From Novosphingobium flavum (lineage in GTDB: Bacteria; Pseudomonadota; Alphaproteobacteria; Sphingomonadales; Sphingomonadaceae), in assembly GCF_014230315.1 (NCBI RefSeq), contig NZ_JACLAW010000011.1:92763-156762 (forward strand): a stretch of DNA of 64,000 nt, in the 5' to 3' direction. The translations under genes were made by a program, and so were the position numbers. The stretch's first letter is position 1; every line of letters starts with the position of its first letter. A model generated the notes under the pieces. The model was not told where the DNA came from. It saw only the letters and a program-made list of their open reading frames with translations, and ran no database searches. Positions 27,376 to 35,990 of the stretch are shown here, one piece after another.

Positions 27376-28716
27376 TTACCTCTGCCGGCTGATCGCATCC
27401 TTGACGACCATGCCGCCTTTCATGACGAACTTCACCCGTTCCATCTCGGTGATGTCCGCCAATGGATCGCCGGATACCGCGATGACATCAGCGTATTTTC
27501 CCTTTTCCAGGCTCCCAATGTGGCGCTCCATGTCGTAGTTCAGCACGTGAACCGCGCCGACATAGGTGGTCCGCAGCGCCTCGGCCGGGGTCATCCCCCA
27601 TTTGACCAGATAGGCAAATTGGTTACCCTGCTTGCCGTGCGGGATCTCGCCGCCCGGCGGCGAAGTGGCGCCGCTTCCGAACGCGATTTCCAGTCCGGCG
27701 GCACGAGCCCGCCGCACGGCGGCCTCGCCCAGGGCCAGGCGTGAGCCCGCGCCCCCGCTCGCTTGCAGGTCAAGAGGATCGAGGTGCGTCAGGTCATCGA
27801 TCGTCGGCGTGAAGACGGTCTTGAACTGCTGGATCAGCTTCACCCCAGCGGCGTCGAGCTCAAGCAGATGGTTGGGATTGTCGACGCCGGCGAGAAGGCA
27901 AGGATCCTTGCCGTTTCCGCTGTAGCTGTGACAAGCGACCTTGAGGCCGAGACGGTGCGCCTCGTCGACGATCGCCTGGACCTCCTCGGTCGAAATCGAG
28001 AACACGTACTGGAACTTGCCATCACGCCACATGTAGTTCGGCCCGACATAGTCCGAAGTTGCGTAGACCTTGACGTAATCGACCCCGTGGTTCTTCGCCT
28101 CGCGCACTGCGGCGCGGGCCAGCCACGGCCCGTTGATATCCTTGTTCTCGGTGCGTCCAGCGTACCAGCGCTCTCCGTAGCCCTCCCTGACGTAGTTCGA
28201 ATTCCGGAAATTGAGCGCCTGCCCCACGACCTGCATGCGCGGCCCCAGGACATGACCCGCATTGATCATGTCGCGCAGCTCGACCGTGTCAAAACCTCCG
28301 CGCGAGTCCAGATCGAGGATTGTCGTAAAACCAGCGTCCAGATCGTGTTGAGCGCTCACGGTCATCCATATGACGCGTTGCGAGAGGCTGGTAGTCGGGG
28401 ACGCGTCAACGTTGGTGTGGACGTGCGCGTCGATCATGCCGGGCATGACCGTCGCATTGCCGAGGTCGATCACCTTTGCATTTGCCGGGACCGGCAGGTT
28501 GGTCCCGACGTTTTCTATCCGGTCTCCCCTGATGATCACGACCTGGTTGGCGAGGAGTTGACCTCCCTTGGGATCGTAAAGGCGCCCCGCCTTGATCGCC
28601 ACGACCCGGTCGGCCGGCGCGAGAAACTCGGCGGTCTTCTCGGGGGTATTGGCCGAGGCCGCACAGGCAAGCACTGCCCCGACAGCGCCGAACAGCCAAC
28701 TGATCTTTCGTTTCAT
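27376..28716 (-). CDS. Secreted amidohydrolase-family protein
   Basis: The 446-residue protein has a signal peptide (FGAVGAVLACAASA). The amidohydrolase fold shows the HxH motif in MIDAHVHTNVD, a Lys in YVKVYATS and a His in KVACHSYSG. Relatives are imidazolonepropionase/prolidase-like periplasmic hydrolases. The C-terminal loop that usually reads FGTDAG reads FGSGAT, so the conserved Asp appears absent. The ATG at 28716 has AGGAGAGGTG upstream. It lies 46 bp after the TonB receptor gene, which suggests periplasmic processing of an imported compound. Function unknown. Confidence 0.75.
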   Translation of the reverse strand: MKRKISWLFGAVGAVLACAASANTPEKTAEFLAPADRVVAIKAGRLYDPKGGQLLANQVVIIRGDRIENVGTNLPVPANAKVIDLGNATVMPGMIDAHVHTNVDASPTTSLSQRVIWMTVSAQHDLDAGFTTILDLDSRGGFDTVELRDMINAGHVLGPRMQVVGQALNFRNSNYVREGYGERWYAGRTENKDINGPWLARAAVREAKNHGVDYVKVYATSDYVGPNYMWRDGKFQYVFSISTEEVQAIVDEAHRLGLKVACHSYSGNGKDPCLLAGVDNPNHLLELDAAGVKLIQQFKTVFTPTIDDLTHLDPLDLQASGGAGSRLALGEAAVRRARAAGLEIAFGSGATSPPGGEIPHGKQGNQFAYLVKWGMTPAEALRTTYVGAVHVLNYDMERHIGSLEKGKYADVIAVSGDPLADITEMERVKFVMKGGMVVKDAISRQR

Positions 28717-28762
28717 AGCAACATCACCTCTCCTCGGACCGCCTTTCGAGGCGGCACTGATT

Positions 28763-31633
28763 TCACATTTCGACACGGATGCCGCCCTTGATCACACGGC
28801 CAATGGTGTCGAAATACACTGCGTTGGTCGGCGACGCGTTGTCCGTCGGCGCGGCCGGCGGATCGGTGTCGAGCAGGTTGGTCACGACCCCGAACAGGGT
28901 AATGCCCGGCGCGACCTTGAACCTCGCGGAAAGGTCGAAATAGGTCCTCCCCTCGACATCGTTGTTGTTGATGTCCGCCGCCGTGTAGGTGACGTCGTAC
29001 TTCCCGCCCGAGACCTGGCGCGCGGACAGGCCGAGTGACAGGCGCTCATCCGAATAGGTCAAGGACGTGGTGGAGCGGAACCGGGGCACCGCGAACTGGT
29101 TGCGCGGACCAAGTTCGCCGGAGCGGTCGATCGTCGGGGCATTGAGCAGGCCGGAATTGACCTGCGCATGACGCGTGTAGGTGCCAGCAAAGCTCAGCTG
29201 AAGCGAGCCGCCCAACCCGTCCGCCACGCGGGAAAGCGGGAAACGATAGCTCGCCTGGAAGTCCAAGCCGCTGATCCTCACACTGGCAAGATTGAGGAAG
29301 GGCGTCGAGATCGCCGTCGGCAACCCGCCTGTGTCAAAGGTAATCAGGCCGCAATACAGCGGTTCGGCCGTGACCCGGCAGAAATCGGCGACATCCTGTC
29401 CAGCGAGGGTCGTTATAAGGCCCTTGGTCCCGATCTTGAAATGGTCGACCGAGAACGCCAGGCCCGGAACAAACGGCGGCTGGTAAGAAAAGCCGAAGGT
29501 CGTCGTATCTGCCTTCTCCGGCTTCAGGTTGGGGTTGCCGGATGACAGGACCAGCAACGAGCGCACCGCCGAACCATATTGAATGGTCGCGCTGCGGCCG
29601 CTGGGCGGCACGGATCGCTCAAAAATGTTCGGGGCGCGGATGTCGCGGGAGCGCGCGGCGCGAAGCAGCATACCTGCAAAGGGATTGTAGGTGAGCCCCG
29701 CCTTCCACGTAACCTGGCCGCCGGCCGCCCCCTTGTAGTCGGCATAACGTGCCGCACCGTTGATCTCGAGGGATTCGCCAAGCGGCGAGTCCTTGAGCAG
29801 CGGCACCACCGTTTCCACGAAGGCTTCCTTGACCTCATAAACGCCCGAGAAAGTGGCGCTGTTGTTGCCTTGGTAGCCATTAGCCTGCGCAATCGGATCG
29901 GACCACGCGGACTCGGATTCATAGCGATATTCCACGCCGGTCGCGACCGACACAGGGCCCGCCCACGTTTCGAACGGCTTGCCTGAAAGGCTCGCGTTGA
30001 AAAAGGTCTGCCGGTAGTCGATGGCCCCCATCGAAACACCCGCTACATAGGCCCGGGCGGCATCGGTGATGGCGCCGGTGCCGAACACGTTCATGGGCAC
30101 GCAGCCTGCCGCCGCAGCATTGAATGAGGATCCAGCGATCGTTGCCCGGCAAACAATCTGCCCGTTGTTGAGCACCGCGTCAGCCGCGAAGCCGTAACGG
30201 GCGACGATTGTGTTGTTGTCGACGGCCTGCTTGTAGTTGTTCACGCCGTGGCCGACATTGGCGTTCCACTTCCAGTCACCACCTCCAGCAAAGGCGCCGT
30301 CAAGCCCAAGCACCCAGCGGGTGGTCTGGTTCTCGAGGTGACCAAACGTAGCCAATTCAGTGTTGTAGCGACCGAAGGTGAACGATGTCAGCCCCGCGTC
30401 GGTCATCTGGTTCTTGATCGAGTCCGACAGATAGGCATTGTCCTTACGGATGGTCAGCGAACTGACATAGGGGACGGATTGGCCGCCGCCGTCCGACTTC
30501 GAATAGCTGAGTTCACCGTGGGCGGTGATGAAATCGGAGAGCTTCACGCTGCCGCGCCCATAGAGCACCATGCGGCGGAACGGAGCGGCAATCTGCTGCA
30601 CCGCCGGAAAATAGACGCCGGGCTGCCCGCCGCCGATCATGTAGGTCGGGCCAACGTACTGGCCGTAGGAAAACGGGCTGGTCGTGCCCCCAGGCCCGAA
30701 GTTGGTGCCCTTCAGAACCGTGCTGTTGATGATGCCACCGGGGGTGGCGGTCGAGAACTGGACATCCGGAAGGATGAGGCGCGATGCCAGCCCGTTGCCA
30801 CCGGCCGGACAGGTCGCCGAAACCGCGACAGCGCCCGGACAGGGGTTAGGTATCAGGTAAACATGGCTGCGCCCCCAATCGCGCGTATTGACGTCGCCCA
30901 CGCCGTAGTTCTTTTCGTAGTCAGCCGACACGGTGAGGTTCACGCGCCCATCGGCGAAGTCCTTGCCGGCGAGGAAACCGAAGCGCAACGACCGGTTATC
31001 GCCGTGCGTGGACGTTCCGCCCTGGGCTTCGGCCTGAAAGCCATTGAAATTCTTTTTCAGGAGGATGTTCACGACCCCCGCGACCGCGTCGGAGCCCCAT
31101 TGGGCCGATGCGCCGCCGGTGACGACTTCAACGCGATCCACCAAAAGCGCGGGGATCTGGTTCAGGTTGACGTTGTAACCTGCCAGGCCTGCCGCCATCT
31201 CGGGGACAAAGCGGTTGCCGTCCACAAGGACCAGGGTGCGCGACGTTCCAAGCCCGCGCAGATCGAGATAGTTTGATCCGTTGGAGCGCTGGTTGGCACC
31301 ATTGCTGGTCGGCTGCGTGGTCGGACGAAACGCCGGGACTTCGGTCAGCAGATACTGACCGATGTTGGTGGCCGCCTTCTGCTCAAGCTGGGCCCCGCCG
31401 ACGACGACCGTGGGTGTCGGCGCGGAATAGCCCTGGCGGTTGACGCGGCTGGCCGTCACCACGATGTCGCTCGCCACGGGCCCCGTGATTTCGTCGGAAG
31501 CTGGCGCGGCCTGTTCACTGGTCGTTGGTGCCGTGGCCTGTTGGGCCTGGGCGATGCCCGGCGTCAGTGAAACGAACAGGGCGACGCTGGAAACCTGCGA
31601 GAGCAGGGTCGGCTGGATTGCAATGCGCCTCAT
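28763..31633 (-). CDS. Large TonB-dependent outer-membrane receptor
   Basis: This 956-residue receptor has a signal peptide ending SLTPGIAQAQ, a TonB-box-like DIVVTASRV and a plug domain with LDLRGLGTSRTLVLVDGNR and VDRVEVVTGGASAQWGSDAVAG. A long barrel follows. The LRGLG/GGASA-YGSDAVAGVVN pattern is that of the large receptors common in sphingomonads and xanthomonads for carbohydrate or peptide ligands. The ATG at 31633 has GGGAGAG upstream. It lies 72 bp after the FAH-family gene within the fuconate-type operon, so a deoxysugar or oligosaccharide ligand is likely. That role is inferred from context. Confidence 0.9.
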   Translation of the reverse strand: MRRIAIQPTLLSQVSSVALFVSLTPGIAQAQQATAPTTSEQAAPASDEITGPVASDIVVTASRVNRQGYSAPTPTVVVGGAQLEQKAATNIGQYLLTEVPAFRPTTQPTSNGANQRSNGSNYLDLRGLGTSRTLVLVDGNRFVPEMAAGLAGYNVNLNQIPALLVDRVEVVTGGASAQWGSDAVAGVVNILLKKNFNGFQAEAQGGTSTHGDNRSLRFGFLAGKDFADGRVNLTVSADYEKNYGVGDVNTRDWGRSHVYLIPNPCPGAVAVSATCPAGGNGLASRLILPDVQFSTATPGGIINSTVLKGTNFGPGGTTSPFSYGQYVGPTYMIGGGQPGVYFPAVQQIAAPFRRMVLYGRGSVKLSDFITAHGELSYSKSDGGGQSVPYVSSLTIRKDNAYLSDSIKNQMTDAGLTSFTFGRYNTELATFGHLENQTTRWVLGLDGAFAGGGDWKWNANVGHGVNNYKQAVDNNTIVARYGFAADAVLNNGQIVCRATIAGSSFNAAAAGCVPMNVFGTGAITDAARAYVAGVSMGAIDYRQTFFNASLSGKPFETWAGPVSVATGVEYRYESESAWSDPIAQANGYQGNNSATFSGVYEVKEAFVETVVPLLKDSPLGESLEINGAARYADYKGAAGGQVTWKAGLTYNPFAGMLLRAARSRDIRAPNIFERSVPPSGRSATIQYGSAVRSLLVLSSGNPNLKPEKADTTTFGFSYQPPFVPGLAFSVDHFKIGTKGLITTLAGQDVADFCRVTAEPLYCGLITFDTGGLPTAISTPFLNLASVRISGLDFQASYRFPLSRVADGLGGSLQLSFAGTYTRHAQVNSGLLNAPTIDRSGELGPRNQFAVPRFRSTTSLTYSDERLSLGLSARQVSGGKYDVTYTAADINNNDVEGRTYFDLSARFKVAPGITLFGVVTNLLDTDPPAAPTDNASPTNAVYFDTIGRVIKGGIRVEM

Positions 31634-31705
31634 TGTGGCATCTCTCCCGTGATTATTATTGATGGTGGGGTTGGATGAAGAGCGAACGGGGTTTCATCGG
31701 CCGGG

Positions 31706-32845
31706 CTATGCAACCGGCTGACAGTCGGAAGCGCGCAGCCGTATTGCGCGCGCATCCAGGTTGCGCAGCAGGTCAGCGATCCCGAAGGTCCAGGGCGCGG
31801 CTGCTGCGGATGTCGTGACTTCGTTCTCGAGCGCGCCCAGGCGCGCACTCGCGATGCGGACCATGTCCCCTGCCTTGTGGGTGAAGCCCTGGCCCGGCAC
31901 GTCGCGGTCCTGGGTCGGCGCGAACAGCGTGCCGCAGAACAATACGAAGCCATCGGGGTACTGGTGTTCGGATCTCGCCTGACGGACCAGTTCCAGCGGA
32001 TCGCGGCTGATCTGGTCCATCGAGCTGTGGCCGTCGAGCCGAAAGCCGTCCGGCCCGTCGATCACCAGATCCACCTGCGCCTTGCGCACGTCGTCGATCG
32101 TGAAGTCGCGATCGAACATCCGGATAAATGGGCCCAGCGCGCACGAGGCGTTGTTGTCCTTCGCCTTACCCAACAGCAGGGCGCTTCGTCCCTCGAAGTC
32201 ACGTAGGTTGACGTCGTTGCCGAGCGTCGCGCCAAGCGCGCGCCCCTGACGGTCCACCACCATCACCACTTCCGGTTCGGGGTTGTTCCATGCGGAATCC
32301 GACCGGATGCCGATCTGCGCTCCATGCCCCACGGCTGACAGCACCGGAGCCTTGGTAAAGATCTCAGCGTCGGGACCTATCGCCACTTCGAGATATTGCG
32401 ACCACAGCCCGTCCGCTATCAAAGCATCCTTCAGGCGCGCGGCGGCCTCGGATCCCGGCACGACCGCGCGGATGTCGGCTCCCACCCGATCCTGCAATCC
32501 GCCGCGGATCGTCTCGGCCAAGCGTGCGTCGCCCCTCGCCCGCTCCTCGATCACTCGCTCCACCGCCGACACGGCAAAGGTGACACCAGCCGCCTTGATG
32601 CACTGCAGGTCGATCGGCGCAAGCAGCGGAGCCTCATCAATCGCGAAGGCGTCAAGCGGCCCAAGGGCAACGCCCTCCGGAACGTCCGGCCACAAGTTGA
32701 GCAGCTCCGATACCGTGCCGGCAGCCGACAGGTCGAACAGTTCGCCGCCACGCACCGCGACCGGCGTGGGCCCTGCCGGAAATTGCATACGGCCAACCAA
32801 GGTCGCCATTCGCCAGTCGGCGGGTAAACAATCATCCCAGCTCAC
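31706..32845 (-). CDS. FAH-superfamily protein, AraD1-like 2-keto-3-deoxy-aldonate dehydratase/hydrolase
   Basis: The 379-residue protein has a C-terminal fumarylacetoacetate hydrolase domain. The metal-site region WNNPEPEVVMVVD and the segment LGNDVNLRDFEGRSALLLGK are typical of the AraD1 group. That group dehydrates 2-keto-3-deoxy-pentonates to 2,5-dioxopentanoate; related FAH enzymes cleave 2,4-diketo-3-deoxy-fuconate to pyruvate and lactate. The GTG at 32845 (AGGAG upstream) overlaps the stop of the lactonase gene as GTGA; an ATG at 32896 is inside that gene and is less likely. With FucU and the lactonase it completes a non-phosphorylative sugar-acid route. Which sugar is uncertain. Confidence 0.75.
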   Translation of the reverse strand: MSWDDCLPADWRMATLVGRMQFPAGPTPVAVRGGELFDLSAAGTVSELLNLWPDVPEGVALGPLDAFAIDEAPLLAPIDLQCIKAAGVTFAVSAVERVIEERARGDARLAETIRGGLQDRVGADIRAVVPGSEAAARLKDALIADGLWSQYLEVAIGPDAEIFTKAPVLSAVGHGAQIGIRSDSAWNNPEPEVVMVVDRQGRALGATLGNDVNLRDFEGRSALLLGKAKDNNASCALGPFIRMFDRDFTIDDVRKAQVDLVIDGPDGFRLDGHSSMDQISRDPLELVRQARSEHQYPDGFVLFCGTLFAPTQDRDVPGQGFTHKAGDMVRIASARLGALENEVTTSAAAAPWTFGIADLLRNLDARAIRLRASDCQPVA

Positions 32846-33678
32846 GCCTGTGCTCCTAATTGGTAAAATTCTGTAGCCGCGCGGAACCAAATCCACTCGC
32901 GGTCATCGGCACCCAGGTCTGCCAGCAGGCGGTCCGTTGCCTCGACCCAGCGCGCGTAGCTGCCGACGCTGTTGAGAACCGGCCAGTCGCTACCCCAGAG
33001 CAGGCGCTGCGGCCCGAACGCCTCCAGAAGGCTGTCCGAATAGGGCCGAAGAACGCCCTCGCCCCAGTCCGCCCCGGCCTCCGTCGCAAAACCGGACAGC
33101 TTGCAGCGGACGTTGGTTTCCCGGGCAATATGGGACATGGCTTCACGCCATATGGCGATCTCGCCCGAGGCGATATGCGGCTTCGCTCCATGGTCGATGA
33201 CCACCCGCAATCCGGGTGTACGCGAAAGGCGCTTTTCCAAGGCAGGCAAATGGATCGGCCGAACCAGGGCATCGAGCGCCAGGTCAGCCTCGACCAATGC
33301 CGCAAAGGCGGCATCAAGCGAGGGGCGCGCAAGCCATTCAGGATCGGCAATGTCCTGAACCATGGGACGCAGACCGACCAAGGTGGGCGCTTCGGCCAAA
33401 GCCGCTATACGCTGGGGAGCGGACGACGCGTCGAAGTCCGCCCAGCCGACCACGCCGGCAACGAACGGCGTGATCCGGGCCAGCTCGATGAGGAACGCAG
33501 TTTCCGCATCGGTCGGCGCAGCCTGGACGAGGATGGTCCGCGAAACGCCTGCCTGCTTGATCAGCGGCTCGAGATCATCGGGAAGATAGTCACGCCACAG
33601 CGCGACAGATGACGGCTCGATCCAGCCGTAGTCTCCGCGTCCGATGGCCCAGAAGTGCTGATGGGAATCGATCTTCAC
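32842..33678 (-). CDS. Amidohydrolase-2 family lactonase, L-fuconolactonase-like
   Basis: The product has 278 residues. It begins MKIDSHQHFWAIGRGDYGWI, the signature of L-fuconolactone and L-rhamnono-lactone hydrolases (HxH metal motif). RVVIDHGAKPHI and LLWGSDWPVLN supply the later His and Asp ligands. It hydrolyses an aldonolactone to the acid in the cytoplasm. Its ATG overlaps the FucU stop by four bases and its stop overlaps the FAH start, so all three are tightly coupled. Confidence 0.82.
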   Translation of the reverse strand: MKIDSHQHFWAIGRGDYGWIEPSSVALWRDYLPDDLEPLIKQAGVSRTILVQAAPTDAETAFLIELARITPFVAGVVGWADFDASSAPQRIAALAEAPTLVGLRPMVQDIADPEWLARPSLDAAFAALVEADLALDALVRPIHLPALEKRLSRTPGLRVVIDHGAKPHIASGEIAIWREAMSHIARETNVRCKLSGFATEAGADWGEGVLRPYSDSLLEAFGPQRLLWGSDWPVLNSVGSYARWVEATDRLLADLGADDREWIWFRAATEFYQLGAQA

Positions 33679-34121
33679 GAGCCTGCCTGCCCGTCCGGAC
33701 GGATCACGCCCTTGCGCAGAAGGACGTTGCCGTAGAGCCGGGCCTCCGAGGTGGACACGACGACAAAGGCCCGCGCGGCGCGGCCGTAGAATTCCGTCCG
33801 CTCAAGTCGACCCAGCGGAGCAGTGTACCCCTCGACCGCGAGCGTGTCGGCAAACTCGCGGTGGATCGGCAGGATCAGGTCGGGCTCATCCACCACCTGC
33901 ATGCGCCATGCGGCTTCGGGGCCGAAATCGTCGAGCGGCAAAAGGGAAACAACGGCAGCCAAAGCACTCACCACATCGACGCCGTCCAGCCGCACGAGGC
34001 GGGCCGCAGTGCTCGCCGCGGGGAAGTTCGCATCGACGATCGCGATCTCGTCGCCGTGCCCCATGGCACGAAGCGCCGCGAGCAATTCAGGCCCGACTAT
34101 CGGTGCAATTCCCTTGAGCAC
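33675..34121 (-). CDS. fucU: RbsD/FucU-family sugar mutarotase
   Basis: The 148-residue protein starts VLKGIAPIVGPELLAALRAM-GHGDEI and contains IVDANFPA, the hallmarks of FucU/RbsD. The active-site YG of the family is at RLYGNVLL near the C-terminus. It interconverts sugar anomers before oxidation. The GTG at 34121 is chosen because GGAGG lies 4 nt upstream; an ATG at 34139 lacks a site and would put the start inside a 12-bp palindrome. First gene of the minus-strand operon, divergent from the GntR gene. Confidence 0.85.
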   Translation of the reverse strand: MLKGIAPIVGPELLAALRAMGHGDEIAIVDANFPAASTAARLVRLDGVDVVSALAAVVSLLPLDDFGPEAAWRMQVVDEPDLILPIHREFADTLAVEGYTAPLGRLERTEFYGRAARAFVVVSTSEARLYGNVLLRKGVIRPDGQAGS

Positions 34122-34132
34122 GCCGCCTCCAG

Positions 34133-34207
34133 CTAACATGTTAGAGGGGCCTGTTAGACGTGCTTATAGGAATTTTCAAGCCATATTGACTGAACCTAAC
34201 ATTTTAG
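34133..34207. promoter_or_regulatory. Two GntR-type operator-like palindromes in the divergent promoter
   Basis: CTAACATGTTAG (34133-34144) is a perfect 12-bp palindrome. CTAACATTTTAG (34196-34207) matches it in 11 of 12 positions, and a half site CTGTTAG lies at 34151. They flank the divergent promoters of fucU and the GntR gene at 34222, a usual arrangement for autoregulated FCD-type regulators. Which protein binds is inferred. Confidence 0.6.
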
Positions 34208-34221
34208 TCCAATAGGCCATT

Positions 34222-34905
34222 ATGACGTTGAGCACATTGAACCAGCCAGACCTGCCGAAGGGCGATCGCGTCTATCGCACGCTCAGGAGGCGCATCCGCG
34301 ATCTCGAAATTGCCCCGGGGCAAGCCATCCGAAAGGAAGACATTGCCGAGGAGTTCGGCGTGTCGCGCGGCCCGGTGAACGAGGCAATCGCCCGCCTTAC
34401 CGAGGAGGGGCTGGTCGATGTCTATCCGCAGCACGGCAGCTTCGTTGCACCGATCAGGCCCGAGGATGTCCGCGAAGGCCTGTTCGTTCGGTCGGGACTG
34501 GAGATCGAAGCCGTACGGCGCATCGCCCAAAGGGCGTCTGACGAATTGATCGCCATGCTCGAAGCTAACCTCGACGCCCAGACCCAGTCGCTCAAGGTGA
34601 ACGATCTGGAGCGCTTCTACGAACTCGACGAAGCCATGCACGAAGCGCTGTTCAACGAAGTTGCCAGCCCGCGCCTCGTCAAACTGCTCGATGCAGCCCG
34701 GGCTCCGCTTGACCGGATGCGGCGGCTTGTCCTGCCCATCGGCGAGCGGCCTGAATCCACACTGGCCGAGCATCGATGGATCGTCGAAGCCGTAAAGACG
34801 CGAAATGCCGAACTGGCTGGCGCTGCGATGAGGGCCCACCTCAATGCGGTCGAAATCGCGGTTGAGGCACAGTTTGCCGCCCTCGAATCGGCTCAAGAAG
34901 CATGA
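34222..34905 (+). CDS. GntR-family regulator, FCD (FadR-like) subfamily
   Basis: The 227-residue protein has an N-terminal winged helix (DRVYRTLRRRIRDLEIAPG, IAEEFGVSRGPVNEAIARL) and a C-terminal all-helical FCD domain (RSGLEIEAVRRIA, HRWIVEAVKTRNAELAGAAM). FCD regulators bind sugar acids or other organic acids. Its gene leads the plus-strand operon and diverges from fucU, with matching palindromes between them, so it most likely controls both halves of the pathway. Its stop overlaps the start of the aldo/keto reductase gene. Confidence 0.87.
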   Translation: MTLSTLNQPDLPKGDRVYRTLRRRIRDLEIAPGQAIRKEDIAEEFGVSRGPVNEAIARLTEEGLVDVYPQHGSFVAPIRPEDVREGLFVRSGLEIEAVRRIAQRASDELIAMLEANLDAQTQSLKVNDLERFYELDEAMHEALFNEVASPRLVKLLDAARAPLDRMRRLVLPIGERPESTLAEHRWIVEAVKTRNAELAGAAMRAHLNAVEIAVEAQFAALESAQEA

Positions 34906-35984
34906 TGCTTCCCATTCGCACCATGACCTCGAACGCTGGGCGGACGATCACGTTTTCAGCGATGGGATTCGGCGCCGCGCCGCTCGGGAACATGCATCGC
35001 CCTCTGCCCGAAGCGGAGGCCGACGCCACGGTCCGCGCCGCGTGGGACGAAGGCCTGCGCTACTTCGACACCGCGCCGCTCTACGGGCACGGCCTGTCCG
35101 AGATGCGCCTGGGAAGAACACTGCGTTCGCTGCCCCGAGAATCATTCGTGGTTTCAACGAAGGTCGGACGCATTCTCGAACCCTGCCGCGCCGGCGAAGA
35201 GGACTCGGGCATATATGTTGCCACCCCGCAGCTCCGGGTGCGCTTTGACTATACCTACGACGGCATCATGCGATCTCTGGAGTCCAGTCTGGGCCGACTC
35301 GGGCTCGACAGAGTCGATATTCTCTACCTTCACGACATCGAAGCAAAATGCCACGGACGGGCCGGGTATGAGGCTCGCTTCGGGGAGCTTTTCGATCAGG
35401 GCGGCTGGAAGGCGCTGGACGAGCTGCGCAAGACCGGAGCAGTCACCGCCATTGGCGCAGGGGTCAACGAAGTAGAACCCTGTGCGCGCCTGCTAGAACA
35501 GGCCGACCCGGACATCTTCCTGCTCGCGGGACGCTTCACCCTGCTGGACCAGAGCGCCCAAGGCCTGCTCGCGGATTGCCAGGGACGCGGCGTTGGCGTG
35601 GTAGCCGGCGGCCCGTTCAACAGCGGGATCCTCGCAACCGGTCCCGTGGACGGCGCCCGGTACGACTATGCCGCCGCCTCCGAAGGAATTCGCCAACGTA
35701 CGCAGGTGATCGCAGATATCTGTGTTCGCAACGGCGTCAGCCTTCCTCACGCGGCATTGCACTTTGCACTCATGCACCCTGCCATTCTGTCGGTCATACC
35801 CGGCGGACAAACGCCTGATGAAGTTCGCCACAACGCGGAACTGTTCCGGCGGCCAGTCCCTTCTTCGCTGTGGACGGACCTGGTCTCGGCGGGTGCCCTG
35901 TCACCCGGCGCCATTGTTGCGGCACCGTCGTCCGCAGCAAGCCACCTCGCCTCGACCGGGCAAAAGATCAACGCGAACAGGTGA
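34902..35984 (+). CDS. Aldo/keto reductase, L-fucose (aldose) 1-dehydrogenase-like
   Basis: The 360-residue protein has the AKR active site: Asp and Tyr in FDTAPLYGHGLSE, Lys in STKVGRIL and His in LYLHDIEA. It resembles D-threo-aldose/L-fucose dehydrogenases, which oxidise the free sugar to the 1,5-lactone with NAD(P). The ATG at 34902 overlaps the GntR stop; a second ATG follows at 34905. In this locus it would supply the lactone for the hydrolase at 32842-33678, after anomer exchange by FucU. Exact sugar not readable. Confidence 0.78.
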   Translation: MMLPIRTMTSNAGRTITFSAMGFGAAPLGNMHRPLPEAEADATVRAAWDEGLRYFDTAPLYGHGLSEMRLGRTLRSLPRESFVVSTKVGRILEPCRAGEEDSGIYVATPQLRVRFDYTYDGIMRSLESSLGRLGLDRVDILYLHDIEAKCHGRAGYEARFGELFDQGGWKALDELRKTGAVTAIGAGVNEVEPCARLLEQADPDIFLLAGRFTLLDQSAQGLLADCQGRGVGVVAGGPFNSGILATGPVDGARYDYAAASEGIRQRTQVIADICVRNGVSLPHAALHFALMHPAILSVIPGGQTPDEVRHNAELFRRPVPSSLWTDLVSAGALSPGAIVAAPSSAASHLASTGQKINANR

Positions 35985-35990
35985 GCGGAA

